From Burkholderiaceae bacterium (GTDB taxonomy: Bacteria; Pseudomonadota; Gammaproteobacteria; Burkholderiales; Burkholderiaceae_D), in contig JARLJG010000007.1 in assembly GCA_031291325.1 (NCBI GenBank), positions 1 to 34,267 on the forward strand: a DNA stretch of 34,267 nucleotides, given 5' to 3'. Position 1 is the first letter of the stretch. Each line of letters starts with the position of its first letter. The translations under genes were made by a program, and so were the position numbers. The notes below the pieces were generated by a model that saw only the letters and a program-made list of their open reading frames with translations, searched no databases and was not told the origin of the DNA. Positions 25,894 through 34,186 of this stretch are shown in pieces.

Positions 25894-25928
25894 ATTCCCG
25901 CGCAGCCGCCAACCGGATGCGCGGGAAT
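25894..25928. terminator. Hairpin after the secreted-protein gene
   Basis: ATTCCCGCGCA and TGCGCGGGAAT form a perfect 11-bp stem with a 13-nt loop, 48 bp after the stop. A shorter stem GGGCGC/GCGCCC precedes it (25852-25871). There is no T run. The remainder of the 329-bp gap 25847-26175 has no supported gene. Confidence 0.4.
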
Positions 25929-26175
25929 TCTCGCCAGCGCGCATGACGCGCTGCAACGCCTCCCGCCCGACCTATCCGCTGCGCTCCAATATTCTGGCCG
26001 TGCTATGCTGTTCCGATCGCCGCGCCTCGACGGGCCTGCGCACGCATCGGAAGTCGAAAACGCATGAAAAATGCGCGCTGCCCTGGTGCACGGAAAAGGT
26101 CTGCTGCAACATCAAAACAACGAAAAATATCAATCCAAATATAGAGCCTGGCCAACAGGTTCATAGGAGACCAGC

Positions 26176-27689
26176 ATGAACGTCGCGCACTATCTGGAGC
26201 AACATGCAGCAGCCGATCCCGAGCGCATCGCGATTCGCTTCGAGGGCAGTTCGACCACCTACGGCGAATTGAACCGCGCCGCCAACCAGCTCGCGGCGGG
26301 TCTGCGCAACGCAGGCATCGCCGCCGGCGACCGCGTCGCCTTGTATTTGCCGAATCTGCCTGCCTTCGTCGTCGCCTATTACGCAGCGCAAAAGCTGGGC
26401 GCGGTGCCGGTCACCATCAACGCCATCTTGAAAACCGAAGAAGTGCGCTACCTGCTGGACGACTCCGGCGCGGCGGCGATCTTTACGGTCGCCGATCTCG
26501 CCTGCTACGTGCCGGAAAATTGCACGGCGCTGCGGCTGCGCATCACGGTCGACGATGCCGCGCCGCCGCCGGGATGGATCGCGCTGCGCGACGCGCGCGA
26601 TCCGCATGCGGACGGCTTTGCGTCGGTCGCACGCGCTGCCGACGATGTCGCGGCGCTGCTGTATTCGTCGGGAACCACCGGCTTCCCCAAAGGCGTCGCG
26701 CTGACCCAGCACAATATCCACAGCAACATTGCGCTGCCGCCGCAAGCGAAGTATTCCGACTACCGGCCCGGCGACCGGCTGGCCGCCTTCCTGCCCCTGT
26801 TCCACGTGTACGGGCAAAACTACATCATGAACGCCGCCATCCTGGCCGGCGTGACCGTCGTGCTGTTCCCGCGCTTCGTGCCGGAGCTGGTCTTGCGCGC
26901 CATCGGCAGCGAGCGCATCACCCATTTCTTCGCGGTGCCGACGATCTACATCGGGCTGCTCAACATGGATTTGTCGCCGTACGATCTAAGCTCGCTGCGC
27001 TACGAAATGTCCGCCGCCGCCACCATGCCGGAGGAAATCTCGCGGCGCTGGGCCGAACGCTTCGGGCGGCGCGTCTACGAAGGCTATGGCCTCACCGAGT
27101 GTTCGCCGTTCGCCTGCTACAACGACATCGAACGGCACCGCTTCGGCTCGGTCGGGCGCGCGGTCGACGGCTTCGAGCTGTCCATCCTCGACGAATCTGA
27201 GCAAGAACTGCCCCCCCCGGCGAACAGGGCGAAATCGCGATCCGGGGCGACGGCGTGATGCAAGGCTACTGGCGGCGCCCGCAGGAAAGCAGCACGGCGC
27301 TGCGCGGCGGCTGGCTGCACACCGGCGACGTGGGCCGCATGGACCAGGACGGCTACGTCTATATCACCGACCGCGTCAAGGACATGATCAATGTCTCCGG
27401 CTTCAAGGTCTGGCCCGCCGAGGTCGAACAATACCTGTACAAGATGCCCGGCGTGCAGGAAGTCGCGGTCTATGGCATCGCAGCAGCGCCGCAAGGCGAA
27501 CAGGTAGTGGCAGCGGTGGTGCCGAAAGCCGGCGCGCGCTTGAGCGCCGACGACATCGTCGCCTATTGCCGCGCCAACATCGCCGCCTACAAGGTGCCGG
27601 CGCGGGTCGACCTGGTGGCGGAATTGCCGAAGAGTCCGAGCGGGAAGATACTCAAGCGGGTGTTGCGGGAGCAGGCGGCGCGGGGGTAG
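26176..27689 (+). pseudogene. Acyl-CoA synthetase, frame broken at a C8 tract
   Basis: Two frames together encode one AMP-forming acyl-CoA ligase of about 504 residues. The first (26176-27258) holds the ATP loop LLYSSGTTGFPKGV (about 161-174) and the YEGYGLTE motif. The second frame, entered after the break, holds GWLHTGDVGRMDQDGYVYITDRVKDMIN (in pieces) and the C-terminal lysine motif KSPSGKILKRVLR. The break is at CCCCCCCC (27211-27218): nine or six C would restore ELPP-GEQGEIAIRG. As read, the first frame stops at 27258 without the C-terminal domain needed for thioester formation. It could be a sequencing error, a true mutation or a slippage switch. The substrate class is unclear (fatty or aromatic acid). 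AGGAGACC precedes the ATG. Confidence 0.88.
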
Positions 27690-27849
27690 GGTTTGCGGTT
27701 TTGGTGCGGCGATGGTCCTTGATGCCCCCTGAATTGCGACGATGATCGGTCAATATGCGTGACACGGGTTATTTATTTGCATGACAGACCAACGATTGCC
27801 TTTATTGAAACCACACCATTCATTTAAGTTGTAAAAATACCACCTTCAA

Positions 27850-27901
27850 GGTGCGGACGATTACGACGACGTATATATACATCGTCGTAATCGTCCGCAC
27901 C
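27850..27901. repeat. AbiE-leader palindrome 1 (52 bp)
   Basis: Arms GGTGCGGACGATTACGACGA (27850-27869) and its exact complement (27882-27901) surround a centre that is itself GTATATATAC with one C/A mismatch pair outside it. Only that pair breaks a 52-bp palindrome. It is the farthest of four such elements from the antitoxin gene. A 13-bp palindrome CACCTTCAAGGTG overlaps its left end (27841-27853). Confidence 0.9.
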
Positions 27902-27956
27902 CATCAACCCATTAGCTACTGCGAGAATCTGATTGAAGATGCAATCAATAAAGATT

Positions 27957-27984
27957 TTCTGCGGAGTATATATACTCCACAGAA
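27957..27984. repeat. AbiE-leader palindrome 2 (28 bp)
   Basis: Core GGAGTATATATACTCC (27963-27978) with outer arms TTCTG and CAGAA; one C/A mismatch pair (27962, 27979) separates core and arms. Confidence 0.9.
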
Positions 27985-28082
27985 TATCATTAATTTGAGC
28001 ATCCTGATGCGAAGGAGTGACTTAACCCATTGAAAACAATAAGTTCTCTGTGTGAAAGATAAATGATTGCACACATACCAAC

Positions 28083-28118
28083 CAAAAGCTACGGAGTATA
28101 TATACTCCGTAGCTTTTG
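28083..28118. repeat. AbiE-leader palindrome 3 (36 bp, perfect)
   Basis: The same 16-bp core GGAGTATATATACTCC (28093-28108) is extended by CAAAAGCTAC and GTAGCTTTTG without a mismatch. The outer arms are unrelated to those of elements 1, 2 and 4. Confidence 0.92.
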
Positions 28119-28203
28119 ATTACCATCAATGAACGCGAGCTTTCTCAAATAAGGCTCCGCCGATACGCTTGTCGAGCCTCAAAAATATGGCCTAAATATG
28201 ATA

Positions 28204-28231
28204 TCCTGTGGAGTATATATACTCCACAGGA
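28204..28231. promoter_or_regulatory. AbiE-leader palindrome 4, overlapping the abiEi ribosome-binding site
   Basis: Core GGAGTATATATACTCC (28210-28225) with arms TCCTGT and ACAGGA gives a perfect 28-bp palindrome. Its right arm covers the first four bases of the AGGAGG ribosome-binding site (28228-28233) of the antitoxin gene. A TATACT within the core could be a -10 hexamer, but no -35 is evident. AbiEi proteins are known to repress their own promoter by binding inverted repeats, so this is the likely operator. Confidence 0.75.
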
Positions 28232-28239
28232 GGACTAGA

Positions 28240-29121
28240 GTGAACAAAACTCGAATTCAAGTTGCAAAATCGGACATCATCAAATATTTCAATGAGCATG
28301 AGCAACAAGTGCTAAAGCAAACCGATATTGCGGCAATTTTGTCAAAGCAACGAAGTTTCTGGCGACTGGCGCAAAGAACGAACACAAATGAATTTATTAA
28401 ATTCTTAACTGAAAATGCAAAGCTCACCAAGTTTGAATTTCCATTTCCATATCGCAAGGAAATTCGCTTCGCCTGGGGGGATGTACCTCTTTTGGAAGTT
28501 TTACTGACCGTCAAGGCAAATAGCTATTTTAGCCACTACACTGCGGTACGAATGCATGGACTCACAGAACAAGTACCAAAGACCATCTACCTTAATCACG
28601 AGCAACCTCCCCGCAGTCAGACCCCGCAACTTGAGCAGGGAAGAATAAACGCTGCATTTAGCCGCCGACCGCGCGAATCCCAAAATTCCATCGATTTCGG
28701 CGACGTGCGTATTTGCATGGTAAACGGTATGCACACCAACCAACTAGGCGTCGTCACTGAAAAAGTGAATTATGACAACGACAAACCGGTGCAGGTTCGG
28801 CTGACAAACCTTGAAAGGACACTGATCGACATCACGGTTCGTCCGGTTTACGCCGGAGGCGTTTTTGAAGTGCAAAAGGCCTTTGTACTAGCAAAAGAAC
28901 AAGTATCCGTCAACGCTTTGGCGGCCATGCTGCAAAAGCTCCGGTATGTCTATCCATATCATCAGGCACTTGGCTTTTACCTTGAACGTGCCGGCTATAA
29001 GCCACAGATGCTCGACCTGCTCCGTCGCTTTCCGATGGACTACGACTTTTATTTGGCCAATCAGCTCGGTGAAACGGAATATGTCAAAGAATGGCGCCTA
29101 AATATTCCAAAGGGGTTTTAA
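28240..29121 (+). CDS. abiEi: AbiEi-family antitoxin / transcriptional regulator
   Basis: This 293-residue protein has an N-terminal winged-helix-like segment (about 8-65: DIIKYFNEHEQQVLKQTDIA) and the AbiEi core with SYFSHYTAVRMHGLTEQVPK (95-114) followed by TIYLNHEQ, characteristic of type IV AbiEi antitoxins. AbiEi autoregulates the locus and counteracts AbiEii without binding it directly. The GTG at 28240 is chosen because AGGAGG lies six bases upstream; an ATG at 28198 would translate through the palindrome. The gene converges on the toxin gene and overlaps it by 24 bp, whereas the usual arrangement is a single operon. Base composition is clearly more AT-rich than that of surrounding chromosomal genes. 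Confidence 0.9.
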   Translation: MNKTRIQVAKSDIIKYFNEHEQQVLKQTDIAAILSKQRSFWRLAQRTNTNEFIKFLTENAKLTKFEFPFPYRKEIRFAWGDVPLLEVLLTVKANSYFSHYTAVRMHGLTEQVPKTIYLNHEQPPRSQTPQLEQGRINAAFSRRPRESQNSIDFGDVRICMVNGMHTNQLGVVTEKVNYDNDKPVQVRLTNLERTLIDITVRPVYAGGVFEVQKAFVLAKEQVSVNALAAMLQKLRYVYPYHQALGFYLERAGYKPQMLDLLRRFPMDYDFYLANQLGETEYVKEWRLNIPKGF

Positions 29122-30003
29122 TTCTTGCACCAATGCAAGCGTGAAATCAAAATAAAAATCGAAATCCTTCAACTTAACTTCCGGTCGCACCGTTGCAATC
29201 ACCGACTGAAAATCTGCCTTGTGAAAATCACGATAATTTTCCATTAACCCAAGAAACTCCAACGGCACTCTCTTCATTTTGAACATTTCGGATAGTATTC
29301 CCTTATTCTTTTCCGACGAAATATCAAGGCTCAAAGTATCAACCAAGACGTGAATATCCACAAAATCACGCGCCCTCGCACTTCCATCTCGCCCTCGCTT
29401 GATAAAAGGCCCATACTCCGGCATCTGCTGGCAAATTGCACGCAGCTTTTCGCACACAATCATTTCCGGCGAATAGACGAAGATGCGGTATCCATCAAGA
29501 TCCACTTCTTGCTTGCCCAACGTGTATTCAAATCGGCTGATGTCGATCAAAAATTTCTTTCCTTGTCCAAGCGACAACGCTCGTTTTCGAAGTTCATCGA
29601 GATCGGAGGAATATTTGTTGAACAAGTCAGATTGAATCAACTTGAATTCGACCGCATAGCCACCCCAAAACCCAGCCATGTCTTCAGATATAACTTGCGG
29701 CCTTTCCTCCATTTTTACGTCAAAAACCTCGAATCCGTTTTGGCGAAATGTCTTTTTCTGCGCCCGCTCCACACGAATACGAAATGCTTCAATTCCCTCT
29801 GGAAAATCATGCTGCATTGAAAAATCGAGATCAACGGAAGCACGTGTGCTAAGCCGATGAACAAGATTCATTGCATTTCCGCCTTTCAAAACAAGATGAT
29901 CAAAAAATTCATCATCCGAGAACATGGCCATGACGGCCAATTTTTTGATTCGTTCAAGCACTTGCGTCGGATCGTTCGTCACGAATTTGATCTTCAATGC
30001 CAT
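29098..30003 (-). CDS. abiEii: AbiEii/AbiGii-family nucleotidyltransferase toxin
   Basis: This 301-residue protein has the nucleotidyltransferase signature LVLKGGNAMNLV (G41, G42) followed by RASVDLDFSM with D58 and D60, then FLIDISRFE (D154) and the conserved helix EMIVCEKLRAIC (about 180-191). AbiEii toxins use NTPs and arrest growth reversibly; related MenT/AbiEii enzymes can modify tRNA. All expected catalytic residues are visible, so the toxin should be active. It lies on the strand opposite the antitoxin with a tail-to-tail overlap, and its promoter must lie to the right, in the 76-bp gap before ybdD or in the cstA operon. Its ribosome-binding site is weak. Confidence 0.92.
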   Translation of the reverse strand: MALKIKFVTNDPTQVLERIKKLAVMAMFSDDEFFDHLVLKGGNAMNLVHRLSTRASVDLDFSMQHDFPEGIEAFRIRVERAQKKTFRQNGFEVFDVKMEERPQVISEDMAGFWGGYAVEFKLIQSDLFNKYSSDLDELRKRALSLGQGKKFLIDISRFEYTLGKQEVDLDGYRIFVYSPEMIVCEKLRAICQQMPEYGPFIKRGRDGSARARDFVDIHVLVDTLSLDISSEKNKGILSEMFKMKRVPLEFLGLMENYRDFHKADFQSVIATVRPEVKLKDFDFYFDFTLALVQELKPLWNI

Positions 30004-30079
30004 TCGCTACCGCCGCCAAATTAATCAGAAATATTGGCACAAAAGATATGCCGACGGGAAAATCCATCTATACGCCAAC

Positions 30080-30274
30080 TCAACAACAACGCCCCACCTT
30101 CCCGCCATACCGCGCCTCCTGCCGTTCGCGGAAAAACTCCTGGTAGGTCATTATCGGCTCGCCGGGATGGGTTTGCTCCCTATGGGTGACATAGGTGCTG
30201 TATTCCGGCATGCCGACCATCAGCCGCATGGTCTGGCCGAGGTAACGTCCTGCTTTGGCTAGCTCGTCGAGCAT
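30080..30274 (-). CDS. ybdD: YbdD/YjiX-family small protein
   Basis: This 64-residue protein matches the YbdD/YjiX (DUF466) family: YLGQTMRLMVGMPEYSTYV, then MTYQEFFRERQEARYGGK and a final RCC. Members almost always follow a CstA-type transporter gene and are thought to assist it. GAGGAGA precedes the ATG, nine bases after the cstA stop, so it is the second gene of that operon. abiEii lies 76 bp further on the same strand and could receive read-through transcription. Confidence 0.95.
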   Translation of the reverse strand: MLDELAKAGRYLGQTMRLMVGMPEYSTYVTHREQTHPGEPIMTYQEFFRERQEARYGGKVGRCC

Positions 30275-30283
30275 GATCTCTCC

Positions 30284-32353
30284 TCAGGTTGGGAGCGCGC
30301 TGGCCGGCAGTTTTTCATACGGCGTCTCCTGCGCGCTGGCGCTGCGCGAGGCGCGCGCTGCCAGCACGGTGCGGATGCCGAACGCCAAGATGCTGACCAC
30401 GACGAGGATGAAAAAGCCGGCGGTGGTCGCATCCAGATAATCGTTGAAGATGATCTGGTGCATTTGATCCATCGATTTGGCGGGCGCCATCAATTTGCCG
30501 TCGGCCAGCGCGGCCTCGAATTTATGCGCGTGGGTGAGGAAGCCGACGCGCGGATTGGCGTCGAAAATCTTTTGCCAGCCGGCGGTGAGCGTGCAGATCA
30601 ATAGCCACACCGTCGGCACGATGGTGACCCAGGCGTGGCGGTCGTGCTTCATCTTGAACAAGACGCAGGTGCCGAGGATCAACGCGATGGCCGCCAGCAT
30701 CTGGTTGGAAATGCCGAACAGCGCCCACAGCGTGTTGATGCCGCCGAGCGGATCGACCACGCCTTGATACAGGAAATAGCCCCAGGCGGCGACGCACAGG
30801 CCGGTCGCGATCAGGCTGGCCGGCAGCGATTCGGTGCGCTTCAGCGAGGGCGCGAAGGTGCCGAGCAAATCCTGCAGCATGAAGCGCCCGGCGCGGGTGC
30901 CGGCGTCGACGGCGGTCAGGATGAAGAGCGCCTCGAACAGGATCGCGAAATGGTACCAGAACGCCATCAAGGCCTTGCCGCCGACAAAGTTGGAGAGGAT
31001 GCTTGCCATCCCCACCGCCAGGGTCGGCGCGCCGCCGGCGCGGGATATGATGGTCTTTTCGCCGACGTCATGCGCGGTTTGCGTCAGCATCTCCGGCGTC
31101 AGGACGAAGCCCCAATGGGAAACCGCTTGCGCAGCCGAATCGACGGTGCTGCCGATCAAGGCGGCGGGACTGTTCATCGCAAAATAAATGCCGGGTTCGA
31201 TGGTGCTGGCCGCGACCAGCGCCATGATGGCGACGAAGGACTCCATCAACATCGCGCCATAGCCGATGAAGCGCGCCTGGCTCTCGTTTTCCAGCATCTT
31301 GGGGGTCGTGCCGGAGGCAATCAGCGCATGGAAACCCGATACCGCGCCGCAGGCAATGGTGATGAACAGGAAGGGGAACAGGCTACCCGACCAGGCCGGG
31401 CCGGAGCCGTCGACAAATTGCGTGACTGCCGGCATCTTCAGGTTCGGCGCGACGATCAGGATGCCGATTGCCAGCCCGACGATGGTGCCGATCTTCAGGA
31501 AAGTCGACAGATAATCGCGCGGCGCCAGCAGCAGCCAGACCGGCAATACCGACGCGACGAAGCCGTAGCCGATCAACATCCAGGTCAGTTGCGTGCCGGT
31601 GAAGGTGAACATGGCCGACAGGGCCGGGTCTTCGTTGACGTATTGGCCGCCGAAGATCGCTGCCATCAGCAACACGAAGCCGATCAGCGATACTTCGCCG
31701 ATCCGGCCCGGACGGACAAAGCGCATGTAGACGCCCATGAACAGCGCGATCGGTATCGTGGCGGCGACGGTGAAGGTGCCCCAGGGCGAGCCGGTCAGCG
31801 CCTTGACCACGATCAGCGCCAGCACTGCCAGGATGATGACCATGATGGAGAAGGTGCCGACCAGCGCGATCACGCCTGGGATCTCGCCCAGTTCGGACTT
31901 GATCAAGTCGCCCAGCGAGCGGCCATCGCGCCGCACCGAGATGAACAAGACGATGAAGTCCTGCACCGCGCCGGCAAACACGACGCCGGCCAGTATCCAC
32001 AGCATGCCCGGCAGGTAGCCCATCTGCGCGGCCAATACCGGCCCCACCAGCGGCCCGGCGCCGGCAATCGCGGCGAAATGGTGGCCGAACAGCACGTATT
32101 TGTTGGTCGGCACATAATCCAGGCCGTCGTTGTGCTTGTAGGCCGGGGTCATGCGCAGCGAATCGAGCTTCAACACCTTGTCGGCGATGAAGCGGCTATA
32201 AAAGCGGTACGCGATCAGGTAAGTGCAAACCGCCGCGAACACGATCCAGACGGCGTTGATGGATTCGCCGCGATGCAAGGCGATCACGCCGAAGGCGAAC
32301 GCGCCGGCAACGGCAAGCGCAAACCATCCCAGCTTGCTGACGAGTTGATTCAT
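30284..32353 (-). CDS. cstA: CstA-family pyruvate/peptide transporter
   Basis: This 689-residue inner-membrane protein has about 16 or more hydrophobic segments. Family stretches include KYVLFGHHFAAIAGAGPLVG (85-104), then AAQMGYLPGMLWIL and GAVQDFIVLFISVRRDGRS. CstA and BtsT (YjiY) import pyruvate or peptides during carbon limitation; which substrate applies here cannot be decided. GGAGGAAG precedes the ATG at 32353; a longer frame to 32485 would run through the promoter. The ybdD gene follows directly. The promoter at 32481-32508 and flanking inverted repeats indicate specific control. Confidence 0.95.
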   Translation of the reverse strand: MNQLVSKLGWFALAVAGAFAFGVIALHRGESINAVWIVFAAVCTYLIAYRFYSRFIADKVLKLDSLRMTPAYKHNDGLDYVPTNKYVLFGHHFAAIAGAGPLVGPVLAAQMGYLPGMLWILAGVVFAGAVQDFIVLFISVRRDGRSLGDLIKSELGEIPGVIALVGTFSIMVIILAVLALIVVKALTGSPWGTFTVAATIPIALFMGVYMRFVRPGRIGEVSLIGFVLLMAAIFGGQYVNEDPALSAMFTFTGTQLTWMLIGYGFVASVLPVWLLLAPRDYLSTFLKIGTIVGLAIGILIVAPNLKMPAVTQFVDGSGPAWSGSLFPFLFITIACGAVSGFHALIASGTTPKMLENESQARFIGYGAMLMESFVAIMALVAASTIEPGIYFAMNSPAALIGSTVDSAAQAVSHWGFVLTPEMLTQTAHDVGEKTIISRAGGAPTLAVGMASILSNFVGGKALMAFWYHFAILFEALFILTAVDAGTRAGRFMLQDLLGTFAPSLKRTESLPASLIATGLCVAAWGYFLYQGVVDPLGGINTLWALFGISNQMLAAIALILGTCVLFKMKHDRHAWVTIVPTVWLLICTLTAGWQKIFDANPRVGFLTHAHKFEAALADGKLMAPAKSMDQMHQIIFNDYLDATTAGFFILVVVSILAFGIRTVLAARASRSASAQETPYEKLPASALPT

Positions 32354-32454
32354 TGTCTTCCTCCAATTATGTGGCCGTTCAAAATCGACGGTTTGGGCGA
32401 CCCGTTCGGCTGTTTTTCGTGCCTGTGCGCCGGAATACCCGCGCGCCAAAGCGT

Positions 32455-32530
32455 CAAGTTCGTGGGAACTTGTTCCAACCAGCATAATACGCTACTGCCT
32501 ACTGTCAAGCCATCAAGTCATCGAGACTTG
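32455..32530 (-). promoter_or_regulatory. cstA promoter flanked by two inverted repeats
   Basis: On the minus strand, TTGACA (32503-32508) and TATGCT (32481-32486) are 16 bp apart. CAAGTTC-N4-GAACTTG (32455-32472) lies just after the expected start site near 32475. CAAGTC-N5-GACTTG (32514-32530) lies just upstream of the -35. The similar half-sites suggest one dimeric regulator binding both sides. This occupies the middle of the 328-bp divergent gap 32354-32681; no gene is supported in the rest. Confidence 0.6.
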
Positions 32531-32681
32531 AGCAAGGCAAGATTAACACGCAGAGCGATTTGCCGAAAGCGGATTGCCTGCCGCAGCGCAGCAAAGGCAG
32601 CGCTGCATTTGCAAAGCGCTGTCGCGCCATTTCGGAGTAATATCGCGCAAAATGCCACCCACCCACCGAGAGGACATCGCA

Positions 32682-34109
32682 ATGCCGTCACTGTCATTTA
32701 GCCGCGCGCTGGCGCGCCTGGCTGCCGCGCTCATGCTGGCGTCCGGCCTGGCCCAAGCCGAAGCCCCGCCGACGCTGCGCGTCGACTATATCCACAGCGG
32801 CACCGCCAAGGCCGAGTCGTACGCGCTCGAAAGGGTCGTGATCGAGCCGCTGCCGTGGCCGGGCAACCCGGCGCAAGCGCTCGACCGGACCAACCTGGGC
32901 GCCAACAAGGTCGAAGTGGTCGACGCCGCCAGCGGCACGCTGCTGTATTCGCGCGGCTTTTCGACCATCTTCGGCGAATGGAGTTCGACCGAGGAGGCAA
33001 GCCATCTGGCGCGCGCATTCCAGGAGTCGGTGCGCTTCCCGCTGCCGGAGCATCCGGTGCAGGTGCGCATCTTCAAGCGCGACGCCAACAATGCCTTCGT
33101 GCCGGCCTGGAGCGTCGATATCGATCCGCGCGCGCAAGACGTGGTGCGCAAACAGGGGCCGGCGCCGGCCAAGGTGGCGCCGATCCGGGTCAACGGCGCT
33201 GCCGCCGACAAGGTCGATCTGCTGATCCTGGGCGACGGCTACACCGAGGCCGAGATGCCCAAGTTCCTGGCCGATGCGCGGCGCATGAGCGACCATCTGT
33301 TCCAGGTCTCGCCTTTCCGCGAGCGCGCGAACGACTTCAACGTGCGGGCGATGGCGGTGCCGACCCCGGAATCGGGCGTTTCGCGGCCATCGACCGGGCT
33401 GTACCATGCGTCGGCGCTGGGCGCGCGCTACGACATCTTCGGCAGCGAACGCTACGTGCTGGCGCTGGACAACCGCGCGCTGCGCGAAATCGCCCAATAC
33501 GCGCCCTACGAATTCATCGAAATCCTGGTCAATAACGAGACCTACGGCGGCGGCGGCATCTTCGGCCAATTCAGCACGGCGGCAGCCGGCAACGACTGGG
33601 CCAACTATCTGTTCGTGCATGAATTCGGCCACCACTTCGCCGGCCTCGCCGACGAATACTATACGTCGGAGGTCGCCTACCAGCCCGACGGCGCGCGCGT
33701 CGAGCCGTGGGAACCGAACGTGACGGCCTTGAAAGACCCGGCCAAGCTGAAGTGGAAAGACAAGGTAGAGGCTGGCACGCCGCTGCCGACGCCGTGGCCC
33801 AAGGCCGTCTACGAGCAGGGGTCGGCCGAATACCAAAAGCAACGCGCCGCCTTGCGCGCCGCCAACCGCCCCGAAGCAGAAATGAGCGCCCTCTTCCGCG
33901 CGGATTTGCAACGCACCGACGCGCTCTTTACGCCGGACCCGAACCGCAACACGGTGGGCGCGTTCGAGGGCGCGAACTACGAGGCGACCGGCTATTACCG
34001 GCCGCAGATGCAATGCATCATGTTCGACCGCAGCGAGCAATTCTGCAGCGTGTGCCGCGCTGCGATCTTGACGATCATTGATTTGTATTCGGGGTCGAGG
34101 GCCAGATAA
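32682..34109 (+). CDS. Secreted M64-family metallopeptidase
   Basis: This is a 475-residue protein. A signal peptide (SRALARLAAALMLASGLAQA) ends near residue 26-28. An N-terminal beta-rich domain (about 30-165) corresponds to the M64 N-terminal domain, and the peptidase domain starts at VDLLILGDGYTEAEMPKF (178-195). The zinc site is HEFGHHFAGLADEYY, with H313, E314 and H317 and the downstream GLADEY that typifies M64 (IgA-protease-like) enzymes. Three cysteines near the C-terminus (QCIMF and FCSVC) may be paired. It acts outside the cytoplasm; the natural substrate is unknown and immunoglobulin need not be it. GAGAGGA precedes the ATG at 32682. A longer frame from 32574 lacks a signal start. 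Confidence 0.93.
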   Translation: MPSLSFSRALARLAAALMLASGLAQAEAPPTLRVDYIHSGTAKAESYALERVVIEPLPWPGNPAQALDRTNLGANKVEVVDAASGTLLYSRGFSTIFGEWSSTEEASHLARAFQESVRFPLPEHPVQVRIFKRDANNAFVPAWSVDIDPRAQDVVRKQGPAPAKVAPIRVNGAAADKVDLLILGDGYTEAEMPKFLADARRMSDHLFQVSPFRERANDFNVRAMAVPTPESGVSRPSTGLYHASALGARYDIFGSERYVLALDNRALREIAQYAPYEFIEILVNNETYGGGGIFGQFSTAAAGNDWANYLFVHEFGHHFAGLADEYYTSEVAYQPDGARVEPWEPNVTALKDPAKLKWKDKVEAGTPLPTPWPKAVYEQGSAEYQKQRAALRAANRPEAEMSALFRADLQRTDALFTPDPNRNTVGAFEGANYEATGYYRPQMQCIMFDRSEQFCSVCRAAILTIIDLYSGSRAR

Positions 34110-34186
34110 AATGGTTGTTCCGACTTGTTTGCGGGGAATTTTGCGGGAGCAATACGCACTCGTGCCGGTTTACCGAAAACCATCCC

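Noticed and set aside
27255-27689. A separate 144-codon gene for the ligase C-terminal domain
   Set aside because: The conserved frame continues upstream of its ATG to the C8 tract, so it is the second half of one broken gene.
27690-27780. Possible insertion-sequence end after the acyl-CoA ligase
   Set aside because: The CGGTCAATATGCGTGACA stretch recalls some IS termini, but no matching opposite end, target duplication or transposase is visible.
27851-28033. A 60-codon frame in the AbiE leader
   Set aside because: It begins inside the 52-bp palindrome without a ribosome-binding site and runs through palindrome 2. Some of its sequence looks protein-like, but there is not enough to call a gene or a remnant.
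27850-28231. CRISPR array
   Set aside because: The repeated core is a palindrome, spacing is irregular (95, 130, 117 bp) and there are no regular spacers or cas genes.
30635-32701. A 688-codon frame opposite cstA
   Set aside because: A shadow of the membrane protein gene, with Gln/Arg/His-rich translation typical of antisense high-GC sequence.
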